From Mycobacterium shigaense (lineage in GTDB: Bacteria; Actinomycetota; Actinomycetes; Mycobacteriales; Mycobacteriaceae), in contig NZ_AP018164.1 in assembly GCF_002356315.1 (NCBI RefSeq), positions 2,356,001-2,420,000 of the forward strand: a stretch of DNA of 64,000 bases. Direction: 5' to 3'. The notes under the pieces were generated by a model. The model was given only the letters and a program-made list of their open reading frames with translations. It had not been told where the DNA came from and ran no database searches. Shown here piece by piece: positions 49,620 through 59,112 of this stretch (position 1 is the first letter of the stretch; every line of letters starts with the position of its first letter). Both the position numbers and the translations under genes were made by a program.

Positions 49620-49721
49620 CGCGCCGCGGGCCAGCGGTCGCTACCCTTCATGAACGTCGCCGAAACAGCTTGGGGACCGGCTAGGTGACAGTAGGTAGCT
49701 GTGGGAAGGGAAACGACAGGC

Positions 49722-50540
49722 ATGAGTCCGGCTTCCGTGCTTGACTCCATCCTCGAGGGAGTCCGGGCCGACGTTGCCGCGCGCGAAGCGCTGATAAGCC
49801 TGTCCGAGATCAAGGCGGCCGCCGCGGCGGCGCCTCCGCCGCTCGATGTGATGGCCGCGCTACGCGAGCCAGGAATCGGTGTGATCGCTGAAGTCAAGCG
49901 CGCCAGCCCATCGGCGGGTTCGTTGGCGACCATTGCCGATCCGGCGAAACTCGCTCGCGCTTACGAAGACGGTGGCGCGCGCGTCATCAGTGTTCTGACC
50001 GAGGAGCGGCGTTTCCAGGGTTCTCTCGACGATCTCGACGCGGTGCGTGCCGCGGTGTCGGTTCCGGTGTTGCGCAAAGACTTTGTGGTCCAGCCGTATC
50101 AGATTCATGAGGCGCGCGCGCACGGCGCCGACATGCTGCTGCTGATCGTCGCCGCCCTGGATCAGTCGGCGCTGGTGTCGATGCTGGACCGCACCGAATC
50201 GCTTGGCATGACGGCTCTTGTCGAGGTGCATACCGAACAAGAGGCCGACCGGGCGCTGAAGGCCGGGGCCAACGTGATCGGGGTCAACGCACGCGATCTC
50301 ACGACTCTGGACGTGGACCGCGATTGCTTCGCGCGCATCGCTCCAGGCTTGCCCAGCAAGGTGATCAGGATCGCCGAGTCGGGGGTGCGCCACACCGGTG
50401 ACCTGCTGGCGTATGCCGGCGCGGGAGCCGACGCGGTCCTGGTCGGCGAGGGATTGGTCAAAAGCAACGACCCCCGGGCCGCGGTTGCCGATCTGGTCAC
50501 CGCGGGCACCCACCCATCCTGTCCGAAACCGGCCCGCTGA
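49722..50540 (+). CDS. trpC: Indole-3-glycerol-phosphate synthase TrpC
   Basis: A 272-residue (beta/alpha)8 enzyme that closes the indole ring of CdRP. Catalytic blocks: [13 protein letters not shown] (Lys and Glu), [13 protein letters not shown] (Lys), [10 protein letters not shown] (Glu), [10 protein letters not shown] and [15 protein letters not shown] 49722 (MSPASV) is preferred over GTG 49701 because it aligns with Rv1611 and has AAGGGA upstream. About 100 bases separate it from the membrane gene, enough for a separate promoter (a TACCCT at 49641-49646 is a candidate -10). Confidence 0.95.
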   Translation: MSPASVLDSILEGVRADVAAREALISLSEIKAAAAAAPPPLDVMAALREPGIGVIAEVKRASPSAGSLATIADPAKLARAYEDGGARVISVLTEERRFQGSLDDLDAVRAAVSVPVLRKDFVVQPYQIHEARAHGADMLLLIVAALDQSALVSMLDRTESLGMTALVEVHTEQEADRALKAGANVIGVNARDLTTLDVDRDCFARIAPGLPSKVIRIAESGVRHTGDLLAYAGAGADAVLVGEGLVKSNDPRAAVADLVTAGTHPSCPKPAR

Positions 50541-50602
50541 AGATTGGCAGAGTCACTGCGGGGCCCCGGCGCTGAAACGTTGAACCCAATGAGCCGTTGG
50601 TG

Positions 50603-51868
50603 ATGGTAGATCTAACCCGCCCCGAGCTTCCGCTTTCGAGCGCGGCCATCTCCCACCCCACCCGTCACGATCCGGACCCGGGGGGCCATTTCGGCGTATA
50701 CGGCGGCCGTTACGTCGCCGAGGCGTTGATGGCAGTGATCGAGGAGGTCACCGCGGCCTACGAGAAGGAACGCGTCAACCCGGATTTCCTGGACACCCTC
50801 GACGAGCTTCAGGCCAACTACGCGGGCCGGCCCTCGCCGCTGTACGAGGCGGCTCGCCTCGGCGAGCACGCCGGGTCGGCGCGCATCTTCCTCAAGCGAG
50901 AAGACCTGAACCACACCGGTTCTCACAAGATCAACAATGTGCTCGGTCAGGCGTTGCTCGCCAAGAGAATGGGCAAGACGCGAGTCATCGCCGAGACCGG
51001 AGCCGGCCAGCACGGCGTGGCCACCGCCACCGCGTGCGCACTGCTCGGCCTGGAATGCGTGATCTACATGGGCGCCGTCGACACCGCGCGCCAGGCGCTC
51101 AACGTGGCGCGGATGCGGTTGCTCGGTGCCGAGGTCGTCTCCGTCGAGACCGGCTCGCAAACCCTCAAGGACGCGATCAATGACGCGTTCCGCGACTGGG
51201 TTACCAACGCCGACAACACCTATTACTGCTTCGGCACCGCGGCCGGGCCGCACCCGTTCCCGACCATGGTTCGCGACTTCCAGCGAATCATCGGCCTGGA
51301 GGCGCGCGTCCAGATTCAGGCGCAGGCGGGCCGGTTGCCCGATGCGGTCGTCGCGTGCGTCGGAGGCGGCTCCAACGCCATCGGAATCTTCCACCCGTTC
51401 ATCGACGATCTGGGCGTGCGGCTGATCGGCTACGAGGCCGCCGGTGACGGCGTCGAAACGGGCAGGCACGCAGCCACATTCACCGGTGGTTCGCCCGGTG
51501 CGTTCCAGGGATCGTTCTCGTACCTGCTGCAAGACGAGGACGGGCAGACGATCGAGTCGCATTCGATCTCGGCAGGTCTCGACTATCCGGGCGTGGGTCC
51601 CGAGCACGCCTGGCTCAGGGAGACGGGCCGTGCCGAATACCGGCCGATCACCGATTCGGAAGCGATGGACGCCTTCCGGTTGCTGTGCCGCACCGAGGGC
51701 ATCATTCCGGCCATCGAATCCGCGCACGCCGTCGCGGGTGCGCTCAAGCTGGGCAACGAACTGGGACGCGGCGCGATCATCGTGGTCAACCTGTCGGGCC
51801 GCGGTGACAAGGACGTCGAGACGGCCGCCAAGTGGTTCGGCCTGATGGACGACCGGGATCAGCGGTGA
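50603..51868 (+). CDS. trpB: Tryptophan synthase beta chain TrpB
   Basis: A 421-residue PLP enzyme that joins indole and serine. The PLP lysine is K109 in [14 protein letters not shown]; the phosphate loop is VGGGSNAIG; the substrate glutamate region [15 protein letters not shown] and the sodium/ammonium site are conserved. The start is ambiguous: ATG 50603, GTG 50600 or TTG 50597; ATG is used. The region 50541-50602 between trpC and trpB contains no obvious element. Its stop overlaps the trpA GTG. Confidence 0.95.
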   Translation: MVDLTRPELPLSSAAISHPTRHDPDPGGHFGVYGGRYVAEALMAVIEEVTAAYEKERVNPDFLDTLDELQANYAGRPSPLYEAARLGEHAGSARIFLKREDLNHTGSHKINNVLGQALLAKRMGKTRVIAETGAGQHGVATATACALLGLECVIYMGAVDTARQALNVARMRLLGAEVVSVETGSQTLKDAINDAFRDWVTNADNTYYCFGTAAGPHPFPTMVRDFQRIIGLEARVQIQAQAGRLPDAVVACVGGGSNAIGIFHPFIDDLGVRLIGYEAAGDGVETGRHAATFTGGSPGAFQGSFSYLLQDEDGQTIESHSISAGLDYPGVGPEHAWLRETGRAEYRPITDSEAMDAFRLLCRTEGIIPAIESAHAVAGALKLGNELGRGAIIVVNLSGRGDKDVETAAKWFGLMDDRDQR

Positions 51869-52671
51869 CAGTGGAGCAGACTCAGGCAAGCCGGCTCGGG
51901 CCGGTCTTCGACTTCTGCCGCAACGAGAATCGGGCGGCGCTGATCGGTTATCTGCCCACCGGCTATCCCGACCTGCCGACGTCGGTGGACGCTATGACCG
52001 CGCTGGTCGAATCCGGCTGCGATCTGGTCGAAGTCGGCGTGCCTTACTCCGATCCCGGCATGGACGGTCCGACCATCGCGCGGGCCACCGAGGCCGCTTT
52101 GGCGGGGGGAGTGCGAGTCCGCGACACGCTGGCCGCGGTCGAGGCGATCAGCCGGGCCGGCGGCCATGCTGTGGTCATGACCTACTGGAATCCGGTGCTG
52201 CGCTACGGGGTTGATGCGTTCGCGCGCGACCTGGCGTCGGCCGGTGGTTACGGGCTGATCACCCCAGATCTCATCCCGGACGAGGCCCACGAGTGGATGG
52301 CGGCATCCGAGGCGCACCGGTTGGACCCCATTTTCCTGGTGGCGCCGTCATCGACGCCGCAGCGGCTGGTGACCACGGTCGAGGCCTCGCGCGGATTCGT
52401 CTATGCTGCCTCGACGATGGGGGTAACGGGGGCACGTGACGTGGTGTCGAATGCCGCACCCGAACTGGTCAGCAGGGTCAAGGCGGTGGCCGACATACCC
52501 GTTGGCGTGGGGCTTGGGGTGCGGTCGCGAGAGCAGGCCGCCCAGATCGCCGGTTACGCCGACGGTGTCATCGTCGGTTCGGCGTTGGTGTCGGCGCTCG
52601 GCGAGGGTATGCCCGCGCTGCGCGCGCTGACCGAGGAACTGGCCGCGGGCGTGCGGGTGTCCGCGGCATGA
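51865..52671 (+). CDS. trpA: Tryptophan synthase alpha chain TrpA
   Basis: A 268-residue (beta/alpha)8 lyase that cleaves indole-3-glycerol phosphate and channels indole to TrpB. The catalytic pair is E56 in [10 protein letters not shown] and D67 in [23 protein letters not shown] and [10 protein letters not shown] bind the phosphate. GTG 51865 overlaps the trpB TGA (GTGA) and its TGA overlaps the lgt ATG (ATGA), so trpB, trpA and lgt are translationally coupled. It matches Rv1613. Confidence 0.95.
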   Translation: MTVEQTQASRLGPVFDFCRNENRAALIGYLPTGYPDLPTSVDAMTALVESGCDLVEVGVPYSDPGMDGPTIARATEAALAGGVRVRDTLAAVEAISRAGGHAVVMTYWNPVLRYGVDAFARDLASAGGYGLITPDLIPDEAHEWMAASEAHRLDPIFLVAPSSTPQRLVTTVEASRGFVYAASTMGVTGARDVVSNAAPELVSRVKAVADIPVGVGLGVRSREQAAQIAGYADGVIVGSALVSALGEGMPALRALTEELAAGVRVSAA

Positions 52672-54710
52672 CGATGTTGCCCACCTATTTCCCCAGCCCG
52701 CCGCAAGGCGTCTGGCATCTTGGGCCGTTGCCGATTCGCGCGTACGCGCTGTTCATCATCACCGGGATCGTGGCCGCGCTCATCATCGGGGACCGGCGCT
52801 GGGAGGCCCGCGGCGGCCAGCGCGGAGTCATCTACGACATCGCCTTGTGGACAGTGCCTTTCGGCCTGATCGGTGGTCGGCTCTATCACCTGGCCACAGA
52901 CTGGCGGACGTACTGGGGGCCGGGTGGCGCGGGCATGAGTGCGGCGCTGCGCATCTGGGACGGCGGGCTCGGTATCTGGGGTGCGGTGGCCCTCGGTCTG
53001 CTCGGCGCGTGGATCGGCTGTCGGCGCCACGGGATTCCGTTGCCGGCTTTCGTCGACGCGCTAGCCCCGGGAATCATCTTGGCACAGGCCATCGGTCGGC
53101 TGGGCAACTACTTCAATCAGGAGCTCTACGGCCGGGAGACGACGCTGCCGTGGGGCCTGGAGATCTTCTATCGCAAGGACCCGTCGGGATTCGTCGACCC
53201 GCATTCGCTCGAGGGCGTATCGACGGGCGAGGTGGCCGTCGTGGTTCAGCCGACGTTCCTATACGAATTGATCTGGAATCTTCTGGTTTTCGTCGCTCTG
53301 CTGTATATCGACAGACGATTCAGGATTGGCCACGGGCGGCTGTTCGCGTCGTACGTCGCGCTGTATTGCATCGGGCGCTTCTGGGTAGAGTTGCTGCGAG
53401 ACGACACTGCGACACACATCGCGGGTATCCGGATCAACACGTTCACATCGACTTTCGTGTTCATCGCGGCGGTGGTGTACATCATGGCGGCGCCGAAGGG
53501 CCGCGAGGACCCCAAGACGTTGCGAGGCAGCGAACAGGTCGAAAGCGCCGAAGCCGAGCCGGAAGCCGAACCGGCCGAAGAACTTGCGGCGGTGGCCGCG
53601 GCCGGGGCCGCAACGGCGGCGACGCCGGTGGTCGCGGGCAAGGACGACGGATCGACCGATGCGCGGGAAAAGGCCGAGCCCGTCGTACCGGAGGCCGGAG
53701 AAATCGAAGAGTTCGGGGCCGAGACTGGCGAGGTCGAGCCGGTAGTGTCCGAGGCTGAGGTCGAGGAGCCCGATTCCGAATCGGAGGTTGCTGAGGCCGA
53801 GGAGTTCGGGGCCGAGACTGGCGAGGTCGAGCCGGTAGTGTCCGAGGCTGAGGTCGAGGAGCCCGATTCCGAATCGGAGGTTGCTGAGGCCGAGGAGTTC
53901 GGGGCCGAGACTGGCGAGGTCGAGCCGGTAGTGTCCGAGGCTGAGGTCGAGGAGCCCGATTCCGAATCGGAGGTTGCTGAGGCCGAGGAGTTCGGGGCCG
54001 AGACTGGCGAGGTCGAGCCGGTAGTGTCCGAGGCTGAGGTCGAGGAGCCCGATTCCGAATCGGAGGTTGCTGAGGCCGAGGAGTTCGGGGCCGAGACTGG
54101 CGAGGTCGAGCCGGTAGTGTCCGAGGCTGAGGTCGAGGAGCCCGATTCCGAATCGGAGGTTGCTGAGGCCGAGGAGTTCGGGGCCGAGACTGGCGAGGTC
54201 GAGCCGGTAGTGTCCGAGGCTGAGGTCGAGGAGCCCGATTCCGAATCGGAGGTTGCTGAGGCCGAGGAGTCCGGGGCCGAGACTGGCGAGGTCGAGCCGG
54301 TAGTGTCCGAGGCTGAGGTCGAGGAGCCCGATTCCGAATCGGAGGTTGCTGAGGCCGAGGAGTCCGGGGCCGAGACTGGCGAGGTCGAGCCGGTAGTGTC
54401 CGAGGCTGAGGTCGAGGAGCCCGATTCCGAATCGGAGGTTGCTGAGGCCGAGGAGTCCGAAGCCGAGACCGACGAGGCCGAGACCGTAGAACCCGAAGGC
54501 GATGAGCCGCCCGACGAGCACGCCGCCCCCACCGAAGAGCCCGCGTCTGCCGACGTCGAGACCGAGGATGCGGCCGTCGTCGAAGAACCCGAAGAGGCCG
54601 GCACGGAGAGCGACACGACGCCGGAACAAGCCGCCGCGCCGCAAGCCGCCGGCGACGACGATACGAAACCCCGCAGACGCTGGCCATTGCGGCGCAGGAA
54701 TCGCGGCTAG
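52668..54710 (+). CDS. lgt: Prolipoprotein diacylglyceryl transferase Lgt with long acidic repeat tail
   Basis: A 680-residue protein, against about 468 in M. tuberculosis. The enzyme core is residues 1-280: about seven membrane helices, the Lgt signature GRLGNYFNQELYG (143-155) and WDGGLGIWG (97-105). It transfers diacylglycerol from phosphatidylglycerol to the lipobox cysteine of prolipoproteins. After the last helix comes a low-complexity cytoplasmic tail: Ala/Glu-rich (285-346), eight 31-residue acidic repeats (347-594), a further acidic stretch, and a basic end (KPRRRWPLRRRNRG). The tail is dispensable for the fold by analogy with other Lgt proteins. ATG 52668 overlaps the trpA stop. Confidence 0.93.
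   Translation: MTMLPTYFPSPPQGVWHLGPLPIRAYALFIITGIVAALIIGDRRWEARGGQRGVIYDIALWTVPFGLIGGRLYHLATDWRTYWGPGGAGMSAALRIWDGGLGIWGAVALGLLGAWIGCRRHGIPLPAFVDALAPGIILAQAIGRLGNYFNQELYGRETTLPWGLEIFYRKDPSGFVDPHSLEGVSTGEVAVVVQPTFLYELIWNLLVFVALLYIDRRFRIGHGRLFASYVALYCIGRFWVELLRDDTATHIAGIRINTFTSTFVFIAAVVYIMAAPKGREDPKTLRGSEQVESAEAEPEAEPAEELAAVAAAGAATAATPVVAGKDDGSTDAREKAEPVVPEAGEIEEFGAETGEVEPVVSEAEVEEPDSESEVAEAEEFGAETGEVEPVVSEAEVEEPDSESEVAEAEEFGAETGEVEPVVSEAEVEEPDSESEVAEAEEFGAETGEVEPVVSEAEVEEPDSESEVAEAEEFGAETGEVEPVVSEAEVEEPDSESEVAEAEEFGAETGEVEPVVSEAEVEEPDSESEVAEAEESGAETGEVEPVVSEAEVEEPDSESEVAEAEESGAETGEVEPVVSEAEVEEPDSESEVAEAEESEAETDEAETVEPEGDEPPDEHAAPTEEPASADVETEDAAVVEEPEEAGTESDTTPEQAAAPQAAGDDDTKPRRRWPLRRRNRG
53706..54449 (+). 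repeat. Eight tandem 93-base repeats in the lgt tail
   Basis: Eight contiguous 93-base units start at 53706, 53799, 53892, 53985, 54078, 54171, 54264 and 54357; a partial ninth begins at 54450. Each encodes 31 residues starting EEFGAETG (units 1-6) or EESGAETG (units 7-8) and ending EPDSESEVAEA. Units appear nearly identical in DNA, including synonymous sites, which indicates recent expansion or homogenisation. Unit length is a multiple of three, so copy number can change without a frameshift. Confidence 0.95.
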
Positions 54711-54773
54711 GGCCCAGCGCTTGCCCGCCGCAGAGGGCGCGGCAAAAGACGCCGCATCTGGCATGCTGAACGT

Positions 54774-55157
54774 GTGACAGAACCGTCGTGGCACGACCCC
54801 GCGGAACCGGGCCCGCAATCCCCACCGCCGGGATATCCGCCGCAAAACCCGCCGTATCCGCAATACCCCGCTGCCGGGCCGCACTTCGACCCGTCCGCGC
54901 CTTATGGTCGCCATCCCGTGACCGGGCAGCCCTACTCTGACAAATCGAAGCTCACGGCGGGGCTGTTGGAGCTGCTGGCCCTGGTCGGGATCGGCGGCAT
55001 CGGTCGGTTCTACATCGGCGATACCGGCATCGGCGTCGCGCAGCTGCTCACGGGCCTGTGTGGAGTCGGCCTGATCTGGAGCATCGTGGACGGGGTGCTG
55101 ATATTGGTCGGCAATGTCAATGACCCGCAGGGGCGGCCGCTGCGTGATGGAACGTAA
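54774..55157 (+). CDS. TM2-domain protein (Rv1615-like)
   Basis: A 127-residue protein. Residues 1-60 are Pro/Tyr-rich and disordered (PGYPPQNPPYPQYP). The rest is a TM2 domain: a lysine-containing turn SDKSKLTAGLLELLALVGIGGIGRFYIGDTGIGVAQLL, then a second helix LCGVGLIWSIVDGVLILVGNV with the DG motif typical of TM2. Function unknown. GTG 54774 is the start, 63 bases after lgt, without a clear ribosome site. It overlaps the DUF2752 gene by 11 bases. Confidence 0.82.
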   Translation: MTEPSWHDPAEPGPQSPPPGYPPQNPPYPQYPAAGPHFDPSAPYGRHPVTGQPYSDKSKLTAGLLELLALVGIGGIGRFYIGDTGIGVAQLLTGLCGVGLIWSIVDGVLILVGNVNDPQGRPLRDGT

Positions 55158-55590
55158 TTCGGGCGTCGAGACCGCCACGGGGTGTGATCATCGTGACTCG
55201 CACCGCCATCGCGCTCCCGCCGCAGTCGGCGCCGGGGTGTTACTGACAGGCGTTCTCGGTTACATCCGCTTCGCGAACCCGCATGACCCGCATTCGACGT
55301 ACCCGCCGTGCCCCTTCAAGTTGTTGACCGGCTGGAATTGCCCCTTCTGCGGCGGCCTCCGAATGACCTACGACGTGCTCCATGGCGACCTGCTGGCCAG
55401 CATCAACGACAACGTCTTTGCGCTCGTCGGCATCCCGTTGCTGGCCGGGTTGTTGGTGATGCGGCGGCGCAACGGCCGGCGATCACTGCCGCTGGCGGCG
55501 GTGCTTACGCTTGTCGTCGTCACGATCACATGGACGGTGGTACGAAATCTCCCCGGGTTTCCGTTGATTCCGACGGTCCTGAGTGGCTAG
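55147..55590 (+). CDS. DUF2752 membrane protein (Rv1616-like)
   Basis: A 147-residue protein with three hydrophobic segments (about 26-44, 92-107 and 116-134). The family's cysteine motif is present: YPPCPFKLLTGWNCPFCGGLRMTY (about 56-79), three cysteines in a periplasm-facing or membrane-border loop that may bind metal or form disulfides. Function unknown. ATG 55147 lies inside the 3' end of the TM2 gene, so the two are coupled and may form a complex. Confidence 0.8.
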   Translation: MERNSGVETATGCDHRDSHRHRAPAAVGAGVLLTGVLGYIRFANPHDPHSTYPPCPFKLLTGWNCPFCGGLRMTYDVLHGDLLASINDNVFALVGIPLLAGLLVMRRRNGRRSLPLAAVLTLVVVTITWTVVRNLPGFPLIPTVLSG

Positions 55591-55675
55591 CCGCCGGTCA
55601 TCGGCCGCGGCCGAATTTCCCAGACGGCTCAATGCCTGGCCACCTTCGAGTCACCCCGATCTCGAACAGCACGAC

Positions 55676-55689
55676 TATGCTGATTCGGC
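55676..55689 (+). promoter_or_regulatory. pyk: Candidate leaderless -10 element for pyk
   Basis: TATGCT (55676-55681) ends 8 bases before GTG 55690 and no Shine-Dalgarno sequence is present. This is the standard arrangement of a mycobacterial leaderless promoter. Confidence 0.5.
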
Positions 55690-57108
55690 GTGACTAGACG
55701 CGGGAAGATCGTCTGCACCATTGGCCCTGCGACTGCGTCGGACGAGTCGATTTTGGCCCTGGTTGAGGCGGGGATGGACGTCGCCCGCCTCAACTTCAGT
55801 CACGGCGACTACGGCGACCACAAGGCCGCGTACGACCGGATTCGCGCCGCGTCGGACGCCACCGGGCGCGCCGTGGGCGTGCTCGCCGATCTACAAGGTC
55901 CCAAGATCCGGCTGGGGCGTTTCGGCACCGGGTCCACCTTCTGGGCCGACGGCGAATCGGTCCGGATCACCGTCGCCGACTGCGAAGGCACCCACGACCG
56001 GGTGTCGACCACGTACAAGCGGCTGGCCGCGGATGCGATGGTGGGCGATCGGGTGCTGGTCGACGACGGCAAGGTCGGCTTGGTGGTCGAGGGCATCGAC
56101 GGCGACGACGTGATCTGCACGGTCGTCGAGGGCGGCCCGGTCAGCAACAACAAGGGCATGTCGTTGCCCGGCATGAATGTTTCGGCACCGCCCTTGTCGG
56201 ACAAGGACATTGAGGATCTCACCTTCGCTCTGGGACTCGGCGTCGACCTGGTGGCGCTGTCGTTCGTGCGCTCGCCGTCGGACGTCGAGCTGGTGCACGA
56301 GGTGATGGACCGGGTGGGCCGACGGGTGCCGGTGATCGCCAAGTTGGAGAAGCCGGAAGCGATCGACAACCTCGAAGCGATTGTGCTGGCATTCGATGCC
56401 ATCATGGTGGCCCGCGGCGATCTGGGCGTAGAGCTGCCGCTGGAAGAGGTTCCGCTGGTGCAAAAGCGGGCCATCCAGATGGCCCGGGAGAACGCGAAAC
56501 CCGTCATCGTGGCAACCCAGATGCTCGAGTCGATGATCGACAGTTCGCGGCCCACCCGGGCCGAGGCCTCCGACGTCGCCAACGCCGTGCTCGACGGCGC
56601 CGACGCCGTGATGCTGTCCGGGGAAACCTCGGTCGGCAAGTACCCGCTGGCCGCGGTCCGCACCATGGCGCGCATTGTGACGGCGGTCGAGGACAACTCC
56701 ACGGCGGCTCCGCCGTTGACCCACGTGCCGCGCACCAAGCGGGGCGTCATCTCCTATGCCGCCCGCGACATCGGTGAGCGGCTGGACGCCAAGGCGCTGG
56801 TCGCATTCACCCAGTCCGGTGACACCGTGAAGCGGCTGGCGCGGCTGCACACGCCGCTGCCGCTGCTCGCGTTCACCGCGTGGCCCGAGGTGCGCAGCCA
56901 ACTGGCCATGACGTGGGGGACCGAGACCTTCATCGTGCCGATCATGGACTCCACCGACGAGATGATCCGCCAGGCCGACAAATCGCTGCTTGAGCTGGGT
57001 CGCTACAAGCGGGGCGACCTGGTGGTGATTGTCGCGGGAGCACCGCCTGGCACAGTAGGGTCAACCAACCTGATCCACGTCCATCGGATCGGGGAGGACG
57101 ACCTGTAA
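55690..57108 (+). CDS. pyk: Pyruvate kinase
   Basis: A 472-residue glycolytic enzyme that makes pyruvate and ATP from PEP and ADP. The catalytic motif is complete: VPVIAKLEKPEAIDN (with the catalytic Lys), IMVARGDLGVELP (Mg ligands) and VIVATQMLESMI. NFSHGDY and LADLQGPKIRLG are active-site blocks in the A domain, with the B domain inserted between (about 70-165). The C-terminal allosteric domain starts near residue 345. The length equals PykA (Rv1617, 472 residues). GTG 55690 is the only start compatible with MTRRGKIVCTIGPAT. Confidence 0.96.
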   Translation: MTRRGKIVCTIGPATASDESILALVEAGMDVARLNFSHGDYGDHKAAYDRIRAASDATGRAVGVLADLQGPKIRLGRFGTGSTFWADGESVRITVADCEGTHDRVSTTYKRLAADAMVGDRVLVDDGKVGLVVEGIDGDDVICTVVEGGPVSNNKGMSLPGMNVSAPPLSDKDIEDLTFALGLGVDLVALSFVRSPSDVELVHEVMDRVGRRVPVIAKLEKPEAIDNLEAIVLAFDAIMVARGDLGVELPLEEVPLVQKRAIQMARENAKPVIVATQMLESMIDSSRPTRAEASDVANAVLDGADAVMLSGETSVGKYPLAAVRTMARIVTAVEDNSTAAPPLTHVPRTKRGVISYAARDIGERLDAKALVAFTQSGDTVKRLARLHTPLPLLAFTAWPEVRSQLAMTWGTETFIVPIMDSTDEMIRQADKSLLELGRYKRGDLVVIVAGAPPGTVGSTNLIHVHRIGEDDL

Positions 57109-57122
57109 CCCAAGGAGAGCCC

Positions 57123-58028
57123 GTGCCGCCCGGCGATCAGCCGAACGTTCCGCAACAATCGACGGCTGACTTCGACGAACTGCTGGCGGTGCTGGACCTC
57201 AACCGTATCGGCGAGGATCTGTTCATCGGTTCCCACCCGAGCAAAAACCCGATGCGAACCTTCGGTGGGCAGCTCATGGCGCAGTCGTTCGTCGCCAGCA
57301 GCCGCACCTTGGTTCACCCGGACATACCGCCCAGCGCGCTCACCGTGCACTTCATCAATGGCGGTGATATCGACAAGGACATCGAATTCCACGTCGTTCG
57401 GCTGCGCGAGGAGCGACGCTTCGCCAATCGGCGCGTCGACGCGGTGCAGGACGGCGTGCTGTTGTCCTCGGCGATGGTTGCGTACATGTCCGGCGGCAGC
57501 GGCCTCGAGCATGCGATCCAGCCGCCGCCGGTCGAGCAACCCCACACCCAGCCGCCGATCTCCGAGCTGCTGCGCGGTTATGAGGACACCGTCCCGCACT
57601 TCGTCAACGCGCTGCAACCGATCGAGTGGCGCTACACCAACGATCCGGCCTGGGTGATGCGGGACAAGGGTGGACGGTTGCCGTACAACCGGGTCTGGGT
57701 CAAGGCGCTCGGTCAGCTGCCCGACGATCCCGTGCTGCACACGGCGGCCATGGTGTACTCGTCGGATACCACGCTGCTGGACTCGATCATCACCACCCAC
57801 GGGCTGTCGTGGGGCTACGACCGGATTTTCGCCGCGTCCGCGAACCATTCCATCTGGTTTCACCGGCCGGTCAACTTCAACGAGTGGGTCTTGTATTCGA
57901 CATCGTCACCGGTAGCCGTCGATTCGCGCGGCCTGGGCACCGGTCACTTCTTCGACCGCTCCGGGCAAGTCATCGCCACGGTGACGCAAGACGCCCTGGT
58001 GAAATACTTTCCGCCCTCGCGCCGCTAG
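57123..58028 (+). CDS. tesB: Acyl-CoA thioesterase II TesB
   Basis: A 301-residue double hot-dog thioesterase that hydrolyses medium- and long-chain acyl-CoA. Typical blocks: FGGQLMAQSFVAS, LTVHFINGGDIDKDIEFHVVRLREERRFANRRVDAVQDG in the first hot-dog, and the late catalytic set SLDHSIWFHRP-like ANHSIWFHRPVNFNEWVLY and GTGHFFDRSGQVIATVTQD. GTG 57123 follows AAGGAGAG. It matches TesB1 (Rv1618) and is 14 bases from pyk, so the two may be cotranscribed. Confidence 0.94.
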   Translation: MPPGDQPNVPQQSTADFDELLAVLDLNRIGEDLFIGSHPSKNPMRTFGGQLMAQSFVASSRTLVHPDIPPSALTVHFINGGDIDKDIEFHVVRLREERRFANRRVDAVQDGVLLSSAMVAYMSGGSGLEHAIQPPPVEQPHTQPPISELLRGYEDTVPHFVNALQPIEWRYTNDPAWVMRDKGGRLPYNRVWVKALGQLPDDPVLHTAAMVYSSDTTLLDSIITTHGLSWGYDRIFAASANHSIWFHRPVNFNEWVLYSTSSPVAVDSRGLGTGHFFDRSGQVIATVTQDALVKYFPPSRR

Positions 58029-58194
58029 GCGCGATCACCGCCGCTAAGATACTGGCGCGCAACGCGTTTCGCTCTGCCTCGCGTATTCGTCCTGCTGGCA
58101 CCGGAATTCATGCCGAGCCGGCGTCACCTCGGAGTTTTTCCGGTCAGGGAGATTTGATAGGAATGTCCACCGATCGCGGCGCGTTGACACCGGC

Positions 58195-59112
58195 GTGCCT
58201 ACCGGAATCATCATCAGTCCCAGCCCGACTGCCCCCAATCTCGTCGACGACACGATCGAACAAGCCCAGCGCGCACACGAGCTCGGCGTCCGCCAGATCT
58301 GGCTGGCCCAGCAGGCTCATTACGACGCGATCGCGCTGGCAGGCCTCGTCGGAGCCGCGGTGCCCGGACTGGGGGTGGGCACCTCGGTGGTGCCGATCAA
58401 CCCGCGCCATCCGCTCATCGTCGCCTCGTTGGCGCAGACCGCCCAGGCCGCCTCGCACGGCAACTTCAGCCTCGGCCTCGGCCTGGGCGCCCGAGCGATC
58501 GAACGCCAGACGTTCGGCATCGACTGGTCGAACACGATCCAGCGGTTGCGCGAACACCTCACGATCCTGCGCGCCGTGTTCGACACCGGCAGCGTCGACT
58601 TCCACGGGACCGAGCTGAGCGCAGGCCCCACGTTTCCGGTGGCGGTGGCCGGCGGCACGCCCGTGCCGGTGTATGTGGCCGCGATGGGGCCCAAGGCGTT
58701 GCGCGTCACGGGCGAGCTCGCCGACGGCACGCTGCCCTACCTCGCCGGGCCCCGCACGATCGGCGAATTCATCGCACCGGCGATCGCCAGGGCGGCCGCT
58801 GATGCCGGCCGCCCGTCGCCGCGGATCATCGCCGCCGTTCCCGTCTTGGTGTCGGACGAAGTCGACGCCGCGCGCGCGACTGCCGGCGAGCGGTTGAGCT
58901 TTTACCAGACCATCCCGTCGTATCGGAATGTCATCGCTCGCGAGGGCGTCGACAACCTCGCCGACCTCGCCGCGATCGGAACGCCGGAATCGGTCCTGCG
59001 GCAGCTGCGCCGCTATTTGGATGCGGGCGCGACGGACGTTGTTATCAGCCCGGTGGACCGCTCGGAATCGGTTGACCGAGAAGCGCTCTGGGAAGTGGCC
59101 GCCGCGCTGTAA
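58195..59112 (+). CDS. LLM-class F420-dependent oxidoreductase
   Basis: A 305-residue luciferase-like monooxygenase/F420 oxidoreductase (TIGR03564-type). Blocks: PNLVDDTIEQAQRAHELGVRQIWLAQ, PGLGVGTSVVPINPRHPL, FSLGLGLGARAIERQTFG and PVYVAAMGPKALRVTGELADG, the last being the usual deazaflavin phosphate loop. Substrate unknown. GTG 58195 aligns with family N-termini, but lacks a ribosome site; an upstream ATG (58163) is out of frame. M. tuberculosis has a different gene (Rv1619) here. The 3' end overlaps the convergent cydC by 68 bases. Confidence 0.86.
   Translation: MPTGIIISPSPTAPNLVDDTIEQAQRAHELGVRQIWLAQQAHYDAIALAGLVGAAVPGLGVGTSVVPINPRHPLIVASLAQTAQAASHGNFSLGLGLGARAIERQTFGIDWSNTIQRLREHLTILRAVFDTGSVDFHGTELSAGPTFPVAVAGGTPVPVYVAAMGPKALRVTGELADGTLPYLAGPRTIGEFIAPAIARAAADAGRPSPRIIAAVPVLVSDEVDAARATAGERLSFYQTIPSYRNVIAREGVDNLADLAAIGTPESVLRQLRRYLDAGATDVVISPVDRSESVDREALWEVAAAL

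Noticed and set aside
53706..54449. Regularly spaced repeats as a CRISPR array
   Set aside because: Units are contiguous with no unique spacers, keep a coding frame within lgt, and no cas genes are present.
53246..54616. Long Ser/Thr-rich and Pro/Arg-rich open frames opposite lgt
   Set aside because: They are frame shadows of the 93-base repeats: low-complexity translations repeating with the same period, without start context or homology, while the plus frame is Lgt.
58163..58195. ATG 58163 as the start of the LLM gene
   Set aside because: It has a weak ribosome site but is out of frame with the LLM coding region by 32 bases; no sign of a frameshift is needed because GTG 58195 matches the family N-terminus.
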